The notes: a model not told the origin generated them from the letters alone. A stretch of DNA of 11,144 bases from Chryseosolibacter sp044507115 (GCA_044507115.1 JBIQJZ010000125.1:1-11144); one strand, 5' to 3'. Shown: positions 1 through 6,829, numbered from the stretch's first letter. Made by a program: numbers and translations.

Positions 1-580
1 GACGCTGCGAGGTAACCTCCTGGATATCCGCCTCAATGCGCGACTGATTTCGCCGGGTATGCCGACCGTGCTGACCCGTAAAATCCTCGTGATGAAGGTG
101 CAGCCAGTCAAACCGCGCGAGCGCGTCAGACAGGACTTCTTCGTCGTAAATGATCTCATAGGGAATTTCAGCATAGTCGAGCACCAGGATCACCGCATCT
201 GTTTCGTCGAGTATAAACTCGTTCTTGGGTGAATAGACGGCGATTCGCGGGGCCGTCTCGAGCTTGATTGCGTCCATGTTGACCGCTGGACTCGCGATCT
301 CTTCCAGTATCCGGTTTGATTCCGCATCGGAGATTATTTCATAGGATATCCCGCGGACTAAGCACTCTTGTTGTAGTTCAGCCGAAAACGGAACCAGGAA
401 ACTGCCACCGCGGTAATTCAATAGCCAGTCGATCCGCACGTCTTTCGCCAGCGCGTAGTAAGCTACCCCATAAGCTTTCAGATGATTTCGCTGCGCCCCA
501 TCCATCGGAATGAGAATAGCATTGGCCCGGCTAACAAATGGACTAAGCACCAGCAATACGAAGGCTGCTATCCTCATCAT
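1..580 (-). CDS. exported 'asparagine synthetase B'-like protein of Bacteroidota (partial, C-terminus off window)
   Basis: An open frame of 193 codons starts at the ATG whose first base is 580 and runs off the left edge; a second ATG directly follows. The N-terminus is a Sec-type signal: short basic start (MMR), hydrophobic stretch AAFVLLVLSPFV, then a polar cleavage region near SRANA. The mature part carries LIPMDGAQRNHLKAYGVAYY, WLLNYRGGSF, APRIAVYSP, AEIPYEIIYDDE-like and DWLHLHHEDFTG segments. I recall these from a protein conserved in Bacteroidota and commonly named asparagine synthetase B. I see no Cys-2 glutaminase start and no ATP-pyrophosphatase loop in the visible half, and an exported ATP-dependent synthetase would be odd, so that name should not be trusted. 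The function is unknown. An AAGGAAAG stretch lies about ten bases upstream of the start. The gene is third in a leftward run, 54 bp after the preceding stop. Confidence 0.85.
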   Translation of the reverse strand, partial: MMRIAAFVLLVLSPFVSRANAILIPMDGAQRNHLKAYGVAYYALAKDVRIDWLLNYRGGSFLVPFSAELQQECLVRGISYEIISDAESNRILEEIASPAVNMDAIKLETAPRIAVYSPKNEFILDETDAVILVLDYAEIPYEIIYDEEVLSDALARFDWLHLHHEDFTGQHGRHTRRNQSRIEADIQEVTSQR

Positions 581-634
581 GGCTTTCCCGCTTTCCTTGC
601 TTTAAGTTACGGTTTTCCGGAATGAGAAGGTGGG

Positions 635-862
635 CTAGACGTAAAATTCGAGTTGGAAATCTGTTTCGTTCCCGCTCATCTGCAAAGGCTTTATCGCGAT
701 GATCCGGGCACTGTTAAACGTCTTGATGAATTCTGTACGGCTGATCCGAAGTTTGCTCTTGCCCGGCTTTATTTTGTGGTACTGCATCCTGCCGGACTTG
801 TTCGCCATGGCGCTATACACCCACTCACATGGGAAGGGGATGGGGGAGGGGACGTAGCGCAT
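635..862 (-). CDS. small conserved-looking hypothetical protein (75 aa)
   Basis: A 75-codon frame runs leftward from an ATG at 862 to a TAG at 635-637. It begins 11 bases after the stop of the 81-residue protein and ends 54 bases before the exported protein, in the same direction, which suggests co-transcription. The product is basic in its centre (HKIKPGKSKLRISRTEF), has no signal peptide or membrane segment, and ends in an alternating hydrophobic stretch (DFQLEFYV) that could form a beta strand. The blocks EWVYSAM, RISRTEFIKTF and IIAIKPLQ look like constrained protein rather than chance frame. A frame of the same length lies opposite but lacks such blocks. I do not recognise a named family and assign no function. 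A small nucleic-acid-binding protein would fit the charge, but this is only a guess. Confidence 0.65.
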   Translation of the reverse strand: MRYVPSPIPFPCEWVYSAMANKSGRMQYHKIKPGKSKLRISRTEFIKTFNSARIIAIKPLQMSGNETDFQLEFYV

Positions 863-873
863 GGCAGGAATAA

Positions 874-1119
874 TCAGTAGTTCTTGAGGAAATCCTGGTA
901 CAACATGGAGTTCTGGCGCGAGTTGTATTGCGACAATAGCGCGTATGCGATGCCGGGCACAAAATCAAATCGCTTCCGATATTCTTCGATCTGAAGACAT
1001 AATTCCTGGATATAAAACCGGATCTGGTCGAGGTTGCGGCATTCCGACGGTTGGACAAAGTTTCGCCCTGTGAACTCCCTGAGCTGTTTTTCGAGATGTT
1101 TCTTGTCGCGATTACTCAT
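874..1119 (-). CDS. small hypothetical protein (81 aa), first gene of the leftward run
   Basis: This 81-codon frame starts at ATG 1119 and ends with a TGA at 874-876. The start lies 3 bp from an 18-bp palindrome and just downstream of a plausible promoter, so the leader would be very short. The product is highly charged and probably all-helical: a basic N-terminus (MSNRDKKHLEKQLREF), the block FVQPSECRNLDQIRFY, then QLEL-type amphipathic sequence ending in a tyrosine- and asparagine-rich tail. No signal peptide, membrane helix or recognisable DNA-binding helix-turn-helix is visible. I believe similar short proteins occur in other Cytophagales, but I cannot name a family. The tight two-gene arrangement behind an operator-like palindrome resembles the layout of autoregulated small-gene pairs, including toxin-antitoxin modules. 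There is no sequence motif to support that reading. Confidence 0.7.
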   Translation of the reverse strand: MSNRDKKHLEKQLREFTGRNFVQPSECRNLDQIRFYIQELCLQIEEYRKRFDFVPGIAYALLSQYNSRQNSMLYQDFLKNY

Positions 1120-1121
1120 GA

Positions 1122-1139
1122 TTGTGCATTAATGCACAA
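1122..1139. promoter_or_regulatory. operator-like perfect palindrome O1
   Basis: The 18-bp stretch TTGTGCATTAATGCACAA is its own reverse complement. It sits 3 bp before the ATG of the 81-residue protein and overlaps the candidate leftward -10 (1139-1144) and the expected transcription start. It shares the TTGTG-N8-CACAA frame with a second site at 1175-1192. This is the position expected for repression by a homodimeric regulator. No regulator is identified in the window. Confidence 0.6.
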
Positions 1140-1169
1140 GTATATGCAAATTGTTTGACATTTTGCAAA
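1137..1169 (-). promoter_or_regulatory. candidate leftward promoter for the small-gene run
   Basis: Read on the minus strand, TTGCAA (1168 to 1163), an 18-bp spacer and TATACT (1144 to 1139) make a sigma-70-like pair. The same bases also resemble the Bacteroidota form, with TTTG (1169 to 1166), 21 bp, then TATACTTG (1144 to 1137), one mismatch from TAnnTTTG. Transcription would begin inside palindrome O1, giving a leader of roughly a dozen bases before ATG 1119. Confidence 0.45.
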
Positions 1170-1183
1170 TTATGTTGTGTAAT
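1155..1183 (+). promoter_or_regulatory. candidate rightward promoter toward the kinase operon
   Basis: TTGACA at 1155-1160, a 17-bp spacer and TGTAAT at 1178-1183 form a good sigma-70-like pair. The -10 lies inside the second palindrome (O2, 1175-1192). The leader to the kinase start would be about 300 bases, which is long. Two perfect TATAAT hexamers at 1276-1281 and 1287-1292, one helical turn apart, offer a closer alternative but lack a clear upstream element. Bacteroidota promoters often do not follow this consensus, so confidence is limited. Confidence 0.35.
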
Positions 1184-1192
1184 ATTGCACAA
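1175..1192. promoter_or_regulatory. operator-like imperfect palindrome O2
   Basis: TTGTGTAATATTGCACAA is symmetric at 16 of 18 positions and has the same outer bases (TTGTG...CACAA) and the same length as O1. The two centres are 53 bp apart, close to five helical turns, so both would face the same side of the DNA. O2 covers the candidate rightward -10. Confidence 0.55.
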
Positions 1193-1493
1193 TATGTATT
1201 TTAAAGCAATATCTATTATACTGATTCATAGCACCTTATGAGCATGATTGGCCATCTTATTTAGATTTCTTTGTTTATAATTTATTTATAATCAAATAAT
1301 TATATACATCAATATAAAGTATCACTTACATGATTCAGCAATTCGGGCTAAACGGTTACTGCCGGTATGGAATGATTTTAGTCGCCGGTAACGATTTTGG
1401 CCTTTACGCACATGGCCGTTCAGGAAATCAACCAGCTGTGGGTCATCGATACATCTTTTCTTATTCTTGTATGAAGCAACCCATTCCCAGATC
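1193..1493. other. AT-rich intergenic leader followed by a mixed-composition stretch
   Basis: From 1193 to about 1320 the DNA is very AT-rich, with two TTTATAAT direct repeats at 1274-1281 and 1285-1292. From about 1325 the composition returns to that of genes. A 55-codon rightward frame (1331-1497) overlaps the kinase ATG by ATGA, and a leftward frame (ending 1322-1324, possible ATG at 1495) of 57 codons lies opposite. Neither product resembles a family I know. This may be leader, a decayed gene or a tiny real gene. Confidence 0.4.
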
Positions 1494-4400
1494 ATGAAAT
1501 TCATGCAAGACCTTTCCATCCGGGGCAAACTCTACCTGATATCAGCGATCCCACTCCTCGGACTTGGCGTACTCCTCTACAGTCTGATTTCGGATTCACT
1601 GGCCGATAGACGCGCAGCAGAACAAGTATACCAGGAAGGCGAACGGGTTGAGGTCCTGTCTGGCGTTGTCAACGAGCTGCAGGCGGAAAGAGGCCGATAT
1701 CTCATTTACCTGGCAAGCAACTCGCAGCACGACAAACGCATGATGGTGTCGCAGACGAGGCTAACAGACAGCGCACTTATCGCAGCGCGGAATGTCTACG
1801 AACGACAGGGGGTGACAACCGAAAGCTTCAAACCTTTCGATAGCCTCGCCGTCTTTCGCGCTAATATCTACACACACGGCGACAACCTGAACGCACTGAA
1901 GGCTACTCTTCTCGACGAGATCCTTAATATCGTGCGGATATCAAGGGACCCTGACATCAAAAATGCCCTGGAGGCACATTTGTCACTGCTTTACATCAAG
2001 GAGTACTTTTCCAGAACGAAAAATATCCTCCTTCCCTACCTGATCAACAAAAACTTTGAAGGAATCGAGTTCGCGCGCTTTTCCACGCACAAAGGGCAGT
2101 TTGAGCTGAGCCGTGAGCAGTTCGAGAACAGCGCCTCCAGCGAGGTGCTGGCATATTACCGCACACAGATAGAGGCTTCACCCCTGGCTGAAGTAGAAGC
2201 CAATTTAGATTCACTTTTTGTTGATCCAGGCGTCGTACAGAATATCGACCTGACGGATTGGTGGGACTCGACGGCAGGTGTACTCGATGCATATCTGCAA
2301 ACTGAACGCTATTCGCTGCTCCTCATACGCGGTCGGGCGGATGCCGAGATGGCCGCTATGAACCGGGTGGTCGTCCTCAATTCCCTGATGGTGATACTCG
2401 TGATTATCGTGATCGCCCTGCTCGTTCCTTTCACAATCCGTCAGATCACGTCGTCCATCGGTCAGATAAGCAGCGCCGCCAGAAAGCTGGCGGACGGTGA
2501 AGTCGACATCCACATCGACGTGTCATCTCAGGATGAAGTAGGTGAGCTGGCCAGTTCGTTCAAAAAGATGGGTGCCAGTATCAAGATGCATGCAGAAACT
2601 GCGCAGTCGATAGGGAGGGGTGACTACGGTGCGGAGGTTTTAATGCGCAGTGATCGCGATGTGCTGGGTAAGGCACTCGATACGATGCGGAACGATCTTC
2701 AGCGATTGTCAATTGAAACCCAGCTGCGCACGTGGCTGCTGACGGGGAACAACCGGCTAAACGACCGCCTTCGCGGTGAAAAGGAACTCGGCGTTTTGGC
2801 GGATGATGTGATTGGCGAACTAACACGGTTTCTCAATGCGCAAATAGGGGCACTGTACGTCCGGGAGAACGGTCACTTGGTTCTCACGGGGCGCTACGCA
2901 TTCTCCAGCCACGGGCACGAGCAAACATTCAGTCTGCACCAGGGCTTCGTAGGCCAGGTTGCAGCCGACGGTAAGTATTTGGTGATGCATGATGTTCCCG
3001 ACGATTACATCAGAATTACGTCCGCGGTGGGTGAGTCCAAGCCACGACACCTGGTGGTGTATCCGTTCCACTACGAAGGAGAGATCAGAGGCGTCATTGA
3101 GATCGGTTCGATCAAAGAGTTCTCACCCGCAGACCTCGAGCTACTCGCCCTGATCAGCGGCCACATTGGCGTGGCGGTGAACGGGGCTCAATCGCGTCAG
3201 CGGTTGAAGGAATTGCTTGAGGAAACGCAACGCCAGTCTGAAGAGCTTGAGACGCAGCAGGCAGAACTGAAGCAGTACAATGAGGAACTCCTGGAAAAAA
3301 CAACACTGTTGCAAAAATCTGAGGAAGAGTTGAAAACGCAGCAGGAGGAGTTGCAGATGACGAATGAAGAGCTCAGCGAAAAGGCGTCGATCCTCGAAGA
3401 GCAGAAGCGAAATCTCGAATTCACGCAGCATCAGATGGAGTCGAAAGCCCGGGAACTCGAACAAGCAAACCAGTATAAGAGCGAGTTTCTGTCAAACATG
3501 TCGCACGAGCTCAGAACGCCGCTGAACAGTATTCTGATCCTCGCACAAGTGTTGATCGAGAACCGGAATAAAACGCTGACGGCGAAAGAAATTCAGTTTG
3601 CCAGGACGATTCTGAATTCCGGGAACGATTTGCTGTCGCTGATCAACGAAGTCCTCGATCTCGCGAAGATCGAAGCAGGGAAGATGGATCTGGACGTGGA
3701 GTCGTTTTCCCTCGATGCATTGATTCCCAATCTGCGGGGTGCGTTTAGCGAATTGGCGAAAAGCAAGAAGATACGGTTCTCGGTTCGTTGCGATCCGAGA
3801 TTAAAAGGAAAGGTATTGGTGTCCGACCAGCAGCGCCTGGAGCAAGTGCTTAAGAACTTTCTTTCAAACGCGTTCAAATTTACCGGGAGCGATGGCAAAG
3901 TAGAATTGTTGGTCGATGTTCCTCCTCCAGGAGTTGCTTTCAGAAGAAAATCACTGAAGCAGAGTGATGACACAGTTGCGTTCATCGTTTCAGATTCCGG
4001 AATTGGAATTCCAGAGGACAAACTTGAGGCCATATTCGAAGCTTTTCACCAGGTTGACGGGTCGACGCGAAGGAAGTATGGTGGTACCGGTCTCGGTTTG
4101 TCAATCAGTCGTGAGCTGGCACACCTTCTCGGGGGAGAAATTCATGTAAAAAGCCAGCCGGGCGCAGGTAGTGTTTTTACGCTTTACATCCCGGCCGAAA
4201 TATCGGGTGCGGCTGCAGATGGTGTACGCGATGTGAATACCTTAGCGATACCCTCTCCGGAGGAGGTGCCGCCTGCCAGCGACGTTCCCTTGATTGATTC
4301 TTCTCACTATGACGACCAGCACCTGATAACGCCCGGAGACCGTATCATTCTGATCATGGAGGATGATGTGGAATTCTCTAAGGTGTTACTGGATTTTGTC

Positions 4401-5510
4401 CACGAGCGAAATTATAAAGGCATTATCGCTCACCAAGGCAACGTCGGCCTGGCGTACGCGAGGCACTACAAGCCAGACGCCATCATTCTCGACATGGGAT
4501 TGCCGGTGATCGATGGGACGGAAGTATTGAAGAAGCTCAAAAGCGATCCCGACCTGCGACATATCCCGGTGCAGATCATTTCGGGCCACGACTACCGCAG
4601 GAGAGGCCTTGAATTGGGCGCGCTCGACTTTATCCGAAAGCCGATTACACGTGAGGCGTTTACAAGGGCGCTTGACAAAGTGGAGCATGTCGTTTCCCGA
4701 AAGCCGAAGAAACTCTTGATTGTCGAAGACAACAAGCAACAGAACGAGGCCGTCCAGGAACTGATCGGCAATGGTGACGTCAAGTGCTATTCCGCATTCT
4801 CGGGGAAGGAGGCCTACGATATGCTCAGCAAGACGTCGTTCGATTGCATTATTGTCGACCTGGGGCTACCCGATATGACTGGGTTTGGATTCCTGGAAAA
4901 GATTCGGGAAGACAAAGATCTTAACCGCATCCCGGTCATCGTGTATACTGGGAAGGACCTTAGCAAAGAGGAGAACTCGCGTCTTGAAAAGCTTGCAAGC
5001 ACGGTGGTACTAAAGACTGCTTTTTCGAATGAGCGTCTGCTGGATGAGACCACGCTCTTTCTGCATCGCGTGGAATCGAAGCTGCCGAAGGAGAAGCAAA
5101 GTATTATCCGAAAACTTCACAAGACTGATCAGGTTCTGAAAGGGAAACGGGTCTTAGTGGTAGATGACGATGAGCGAAACGCATATTCGCTTGTGAACGC
5201 ACTTGCACCGGAAGGCATGGAGGTCTTTAGGGCGGAAAACGGACTGGCAGCTCTTGACATTCTTAACAGCGAAAAAAATATCGATATCATTCTGATGGAT
5301 GTAATGATGCCTCAAATGGATGGATTTGAGGCGACACGGAGAATCCGGCAGATGCCGGAATTCCGGCGGACACCCATTATTGCCTTAACGGCGAAGGCAA
5401 TGAAGGATGATCGCGAGAAATGTCTCGCCGCCGGGATGTCGGATTATATTTCGAAACCGCTCAACCTTCAGCAGTTGGTGGCACTCATGCGGGTATGGTT
5501 GTACGCCTGA
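1494..5510 (+). CDS. membrane hybrid histidine kinase: NIT-HAMP-GAF-HisKA-HATPase-REC-REC-REC (1338 aa)
   Basis: Signal-sensing kinase expected to autophosphorylate on histidine and pass phosphate to its receiver domains. Domains in order: membrane helix about 13-32; periplasmic helical NIT-type region with ELQAERG at 61-67; second membrane helix about 289-315; HAMP about 312-366 and a second HAMP-like stretch to about 405; GAF about 437-563; a Glu/Gln-rich coiled coil about 566-660; HisKA with H671 in SNMSHELRTP; HATPase with N792, DSGIGIP from D834 and GGTGLGL at 863-869; three receivers with phospho-acceptors D1000, D1122 and D1269. Receiver 2 has KT rather than the usual KP after its conserved lysine. 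No Hpt domain follows. I chose ATG 1494; ATG 1503 or TTG 1467 are possible, and no Shine-Dalgarno decides. NIT domains were named for nitrate/nitrite sensing, but the ligand here is unknown. The stop is 10 bases before the response regulator. Confidence 0.93.
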   Translation: MKFMQDLSIRGKLYLISAIPLLGLGVLLYSLISDSLADRRAAEQVYQEGERVEVLSGVVNELQAERGRYLIYLASNSQHDKRMMVSQTRLTDSALIAARNVYERQGVTTESFKPFDSLAVFRANIYTHGDNLNALKATLLDEILNIVRISRDPDIKNALEAHLSLLYIKEYFSRTKNILLPYLINKNFEGIEFARFSTHKGQFELSREQFENSASSEVLAYYRTQIEASPLAEVEANLDSLFVDPGVVQNIDLTDWWDSTAGVLDAYLQTERYSLLLIRGRADAEMAAMNRVVVLNSLMVILVIIVIALLVPFTIRQITSSIGQISSAARKLADGEVDIHIDVSSQDEVGELASSFKKMGASIKMHAETAQSIGRGDYGAEVLMRSDRDVLGKALDTMRNDLQRLSIETQLRTWLLTGNNRLNDRLRGEKELGVLADDVIGELTRFLNAQIGALYVRENGHLVLTGRYAFSSHGHEQTFSLHQGFVGQVAADGKYLVMHDVPDDYIRITSAVGESKPRHLVVYPFHYEGEIRGVIEIGSIKEFSPADLELLALISGHIGVAVNGAQSRQRLKELLEETQRQSEELETQQAELKQYNEELLEKTTLLQKSEEELKTQQEELQMTNEELSEKASILEEQKRNLEFTQHQMESKARELEQANQYKSEFLSNMSHELRTPLNSILILAQVLIENRNKTLTAKEIQFARTILNSGNDLLSLINEVLDLAKIEAGKMDLDVESFSLDALIPNLRGAFSELAKSKKIRFSVRCDPRLKGKVLVSDQQRLEQVLKNFLSNAFKFTGSDGKVELLVDVPPPGVAFRRKSLKQSDDTVAFIVSDSGIGIPEDKLEAIFEAFHQVDGSTRRKYGGTGLGLSISRELAHLLGGEIHVKSQPGAGSVFTLYIPAEISGAAADGVRDVNTLAIPSPEEVPPASDVPLIDSSHYDDQHLITPGDRIILIMEDDVEFSKVLLDFVHERNYKGIIAHQGNVGLAYARHYKPDAIILDMGLPVIDGTEVLKKLKSDPDLRHIPVQIISGHDYRRRGLELGALDFIRKPITREAFTRALDKVEHVVSRKPKKLLIVEDNKQQNEAVQELIGNGDVKCYSAFSGKEAYDMLSKTSFDCIIVDLGLPDMTGFGFLEKIREDKDLNRIPVIVYTGKDLSKEENSRLEKLASTVVLKTAFSNERLLDETTLFLHRVESKLPKEKQSIIRKLHKTDQVLKGKRVLVVDDDERNAYSLVNALAPEGMEVFRAENGLAALDILNSEKNIDIILMDVMMPQMDGFEATRRIRQMPEFRRTPIIALTAKAMKDDREKCLAAGMSDYISKPLNLQQLVALMRVWLYA

Positions 5511-5520
5511 AAGGAAAGGC

Positions 5521-5901
5521 ATGAACAAGAAACTGAAAAACAAGTCTGTCCTGATTGTCGATGACGACGAGCGCAACCGGTTCGCCTTGTCGACTTACCT
5601 CGACACTCTCGGAATGGACGTGTCGACGGCAAGCGACGGCGCATCCGCCATGACGATTCTGAGGAGTGGTAAGGTTGTGGACCTGATTCTACTCGACATC
5701 ATGATGCCAATCATGGACGGATACGAGATGCTGCGGCTGCTCAAGAGTGACGACCTGTTCCGACGCATTCCGGTAATTGCCGTAACAGCACGTGCGATGA
5801 AAGGTGACGATATTAAGTGCCTGCAGGCTGGTGCCACTGACTACATTCCGAAACCCATCGACCTGAAAAGCTTTATGTCCAAGATGCTGAAATGGTTGTA
5901 A
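5521..5901 (+). CDS. single-domain response regulator (126 aa)
   Basis: CheY-like receiver without an output domain. The acidic pocket is DDD at 14-16, the phospho-acceptor is D59 in LILLDIMMP, the switch threonine is T89 in AVTA, and the conserved lysine is K111 in IPKPID. The start at 5521 is supported by the purine-rich AAAGGAAAGG directly upstream, just after the kinase stop; longer in-frame starts would run back through kinase coding sequence. It closely resembles the last receiver of the kinase (both have VDDDERN, RAMK/KAMK and a KPxxL C-terminus), so the two probably arose by duplication. It likely accepts phosphate from the upstream kinase and acts by protein contact. Its last 10 bases overlap cheR. 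Confidence 0.93.
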   Translation: MNKKLKNKSVLIVDDDERNRFALSTYLDTLGMDVSTASDGASAMTILRSGKVVDLILLDIMMPIMDGYEMLRLLKSDDLFRRIPVIAVTARAMKGDDIKCLQAGATDYIPKPIDLKSFMSKMLKWL

Positions 5902-6725
5902 GAATAGTTGAAACGATCGAGTCCTCCGACCTGCGGGACTTGCTGGCGGCCATCCGGGCAAGCTACGGCTATGACTTCACGCAATACGCTGAAGCGTCGA
6001 TCAAGCGTCGAAGTGTGTATTTCATGAATGCGCACATGATTCCGACCGTAAAGGAACTGACTGATGTCTTACTCCACGATGAAGCGAAGTTTGAAGAGTT
6101 TGTCCGGAACATCTCGGTTACCGTAACCGAGATGTTCCGCGATCCGCCATTCTACGCTTGCTTGAGAGCGAGAGTACTAACGCGGTTAGCTACCTATCCT
6201 TTTGTGAAAATATGGATTGCTGGCTGCGCCACGGGCGAAGAAGTCTATTCCCTAGCCATCCTGTTGAAGGAAGAAGGATTGTTGTCTCGTTCGTTGATTT
6301 ACGCAACAGACATCAATCAGTCTTCGCTTCACCACGCCCGTGAAGGGATTTATCCCCTGGACCTCATGAAAACGTATGCAAAGAACTACGAGATGAGCGG
6401 GGGAAAAGCGGATTTTTCCGAATACTACGTCGCGCACTACGATGCTGCGTTATTCGACCGCAGCCTGCGGAACAATATTGTATTCGCACCGCACAATCTT
6501 GCCAGTGATCAATCGTTCAACGAATTTCACCTCGTGTTGTGCCGAAACGTACTGATCTATTTCAACCAGGAACTGCAGAACAGGGTCGTCAATCTGTTTT
6601 ACGAAAGTCTCTGTAGTTTTGGAATACTCGGATTGGGGAACAAGGAATCGCTACTGTTTACGGACAAGCAAAAACGGTTTCAGGCGATCGACCAGAAGCA
6701 GCGGGTGTACATCAAGGTTTCGTGA
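5892..6725 (+). CDS. cheR: CheR-type protein-glutamate O-methyltransferase (277 aa)
   Basis: S-adenosylmethionine-dependent methyltransferase of the CheR family, whose classic members methylate glutamates on chemoreceptors. The N-terminal helical domain covers about residues 1-75. The TVTEMFRDP segment at 77-85 is the family's conserved arginine-containing motif. The SAM-binding loop is AGCATGEEVYS at 110-120, followed by YATDI at 138-142 and CRNVLIYF at 217-224. Length is normal for a stand-alone CheR. The start overlaps the response regulator by 10 bases, so translation is probably coupled. No chemoreceptor and no cheB methylesterase lie in the window, so the substrate is open; the kinase's own Glu/Gln-rich coiled coil is one candidate. 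The conserved motif is encoded within a 35-bp palindrome (6105-6139). Confidence 0.92.
   Translation: MVVRIVETIESSDLRDLLAAIRASYGYDFTQYAEASIKRRSVYFMNAHMIPTVKELTDVLLHDEAKFEEFVRNISVTVTEMFRDPPFYACLRARVLTRLATYPFVKIWIAGCATGEEVYSLAILLKEEGLLSRSLIYATDINQSSLHHAREGIYPLDLMKTYAKNYEMSGGKADFSEYYVAHYDAALFDRSLRNNIVFAPHNLASDQSFNEFHLVLCRNVLIYFNQELQNRVVNLFYESLCSFGILGLGNKESLLFTDKQKRFQAIDQKQRVYIKVS
6105..6139. repeat. 35-bp near-perfect palindrome inside cheR
   Basis: Two 17-base arms (6105-6121 and 6123-6139) are exact reverse complements around a single central C at 6122. The left arm begins CGGAACATCTCGG and the right arm ends CCGAGATGTTCCG. The element encodes the conserved residues RNISVTVTEMFR. In mRNA it would form a very stable hairpin with only a minimal loop. 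Confidence 0.9.
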
Positions 6726-6734
6726 GACTACACT

Positions 6735-6766
6735 TGCCGGCACCAATTTCCCTCAACCGGCATTTT
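6735..6766 (+). terminator. weak candidate terminator after cheR
   Basis: TGCCGG (6735-6740) and CCGGCA (6757-6762) can pair across a 16-base loop and are followed by TTTT. A second hairpin, ACGGAAA / TTTCCGT (6772-6791), lies just downstream without a T tract. The short stem and long loop make this uncertain. Confidence 0.3.
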
Positions 6767-6821
6767 ACGCAACGGAAAGCACATTTTCCGTCAATCCATT
6801 AGGAAAGTTCAAATCACAGTG

Positions 6822-6829
6822 TATCTTTG
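6822..6829 (+). promoter_or_regulatory. candidate Bacteroidota-type -7 element for the cold-shock gene
   Basis: TATCTTTG matches the TAnnTTTG element of Bacteroidota vegetative promoters exactly. A clear TTTG-like -33 partner is not visible. If used, the cold-shock mRNA would have a leader of about 120 bases; long leaders are usual for cold-shock genes and often control translation by temperature. Confidence 0.4.

Noticed and set aside
653..880. 75-codon plus-strand frame opposite the small leftward gene
   Set aside because: The minus-strand frame has better protein-like blocks and fits the tight leftward gene run; the plus frame is isolated and has no promoter or conserved block.
1274..1292. 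TTTATAAT direct repeats considered as a CRISPR-like or iteron array
   Set aside because: Only two copies of 8 bases in AT-rich DNA; more easily explained as promoter-like or low-complexity sequence.
3141..3464. Leucine/phenylalanine-rich minus-strand frames opposite the kinase coiled coil
   Set aside because: Antisense of Glu/Gln/Lys-rich coiled-coil codons yields Leu/Phe/Ser runs that mimic membrane protein; the plus-strand kinase explains the DNA.
3593..4033. 146-codon minus-strand frame inside the kinase
   Set aside because: It lies opposite the HisKA/HATPase domains with clear motifs on the plus strand; the product is serine-rich and unrecognisable.
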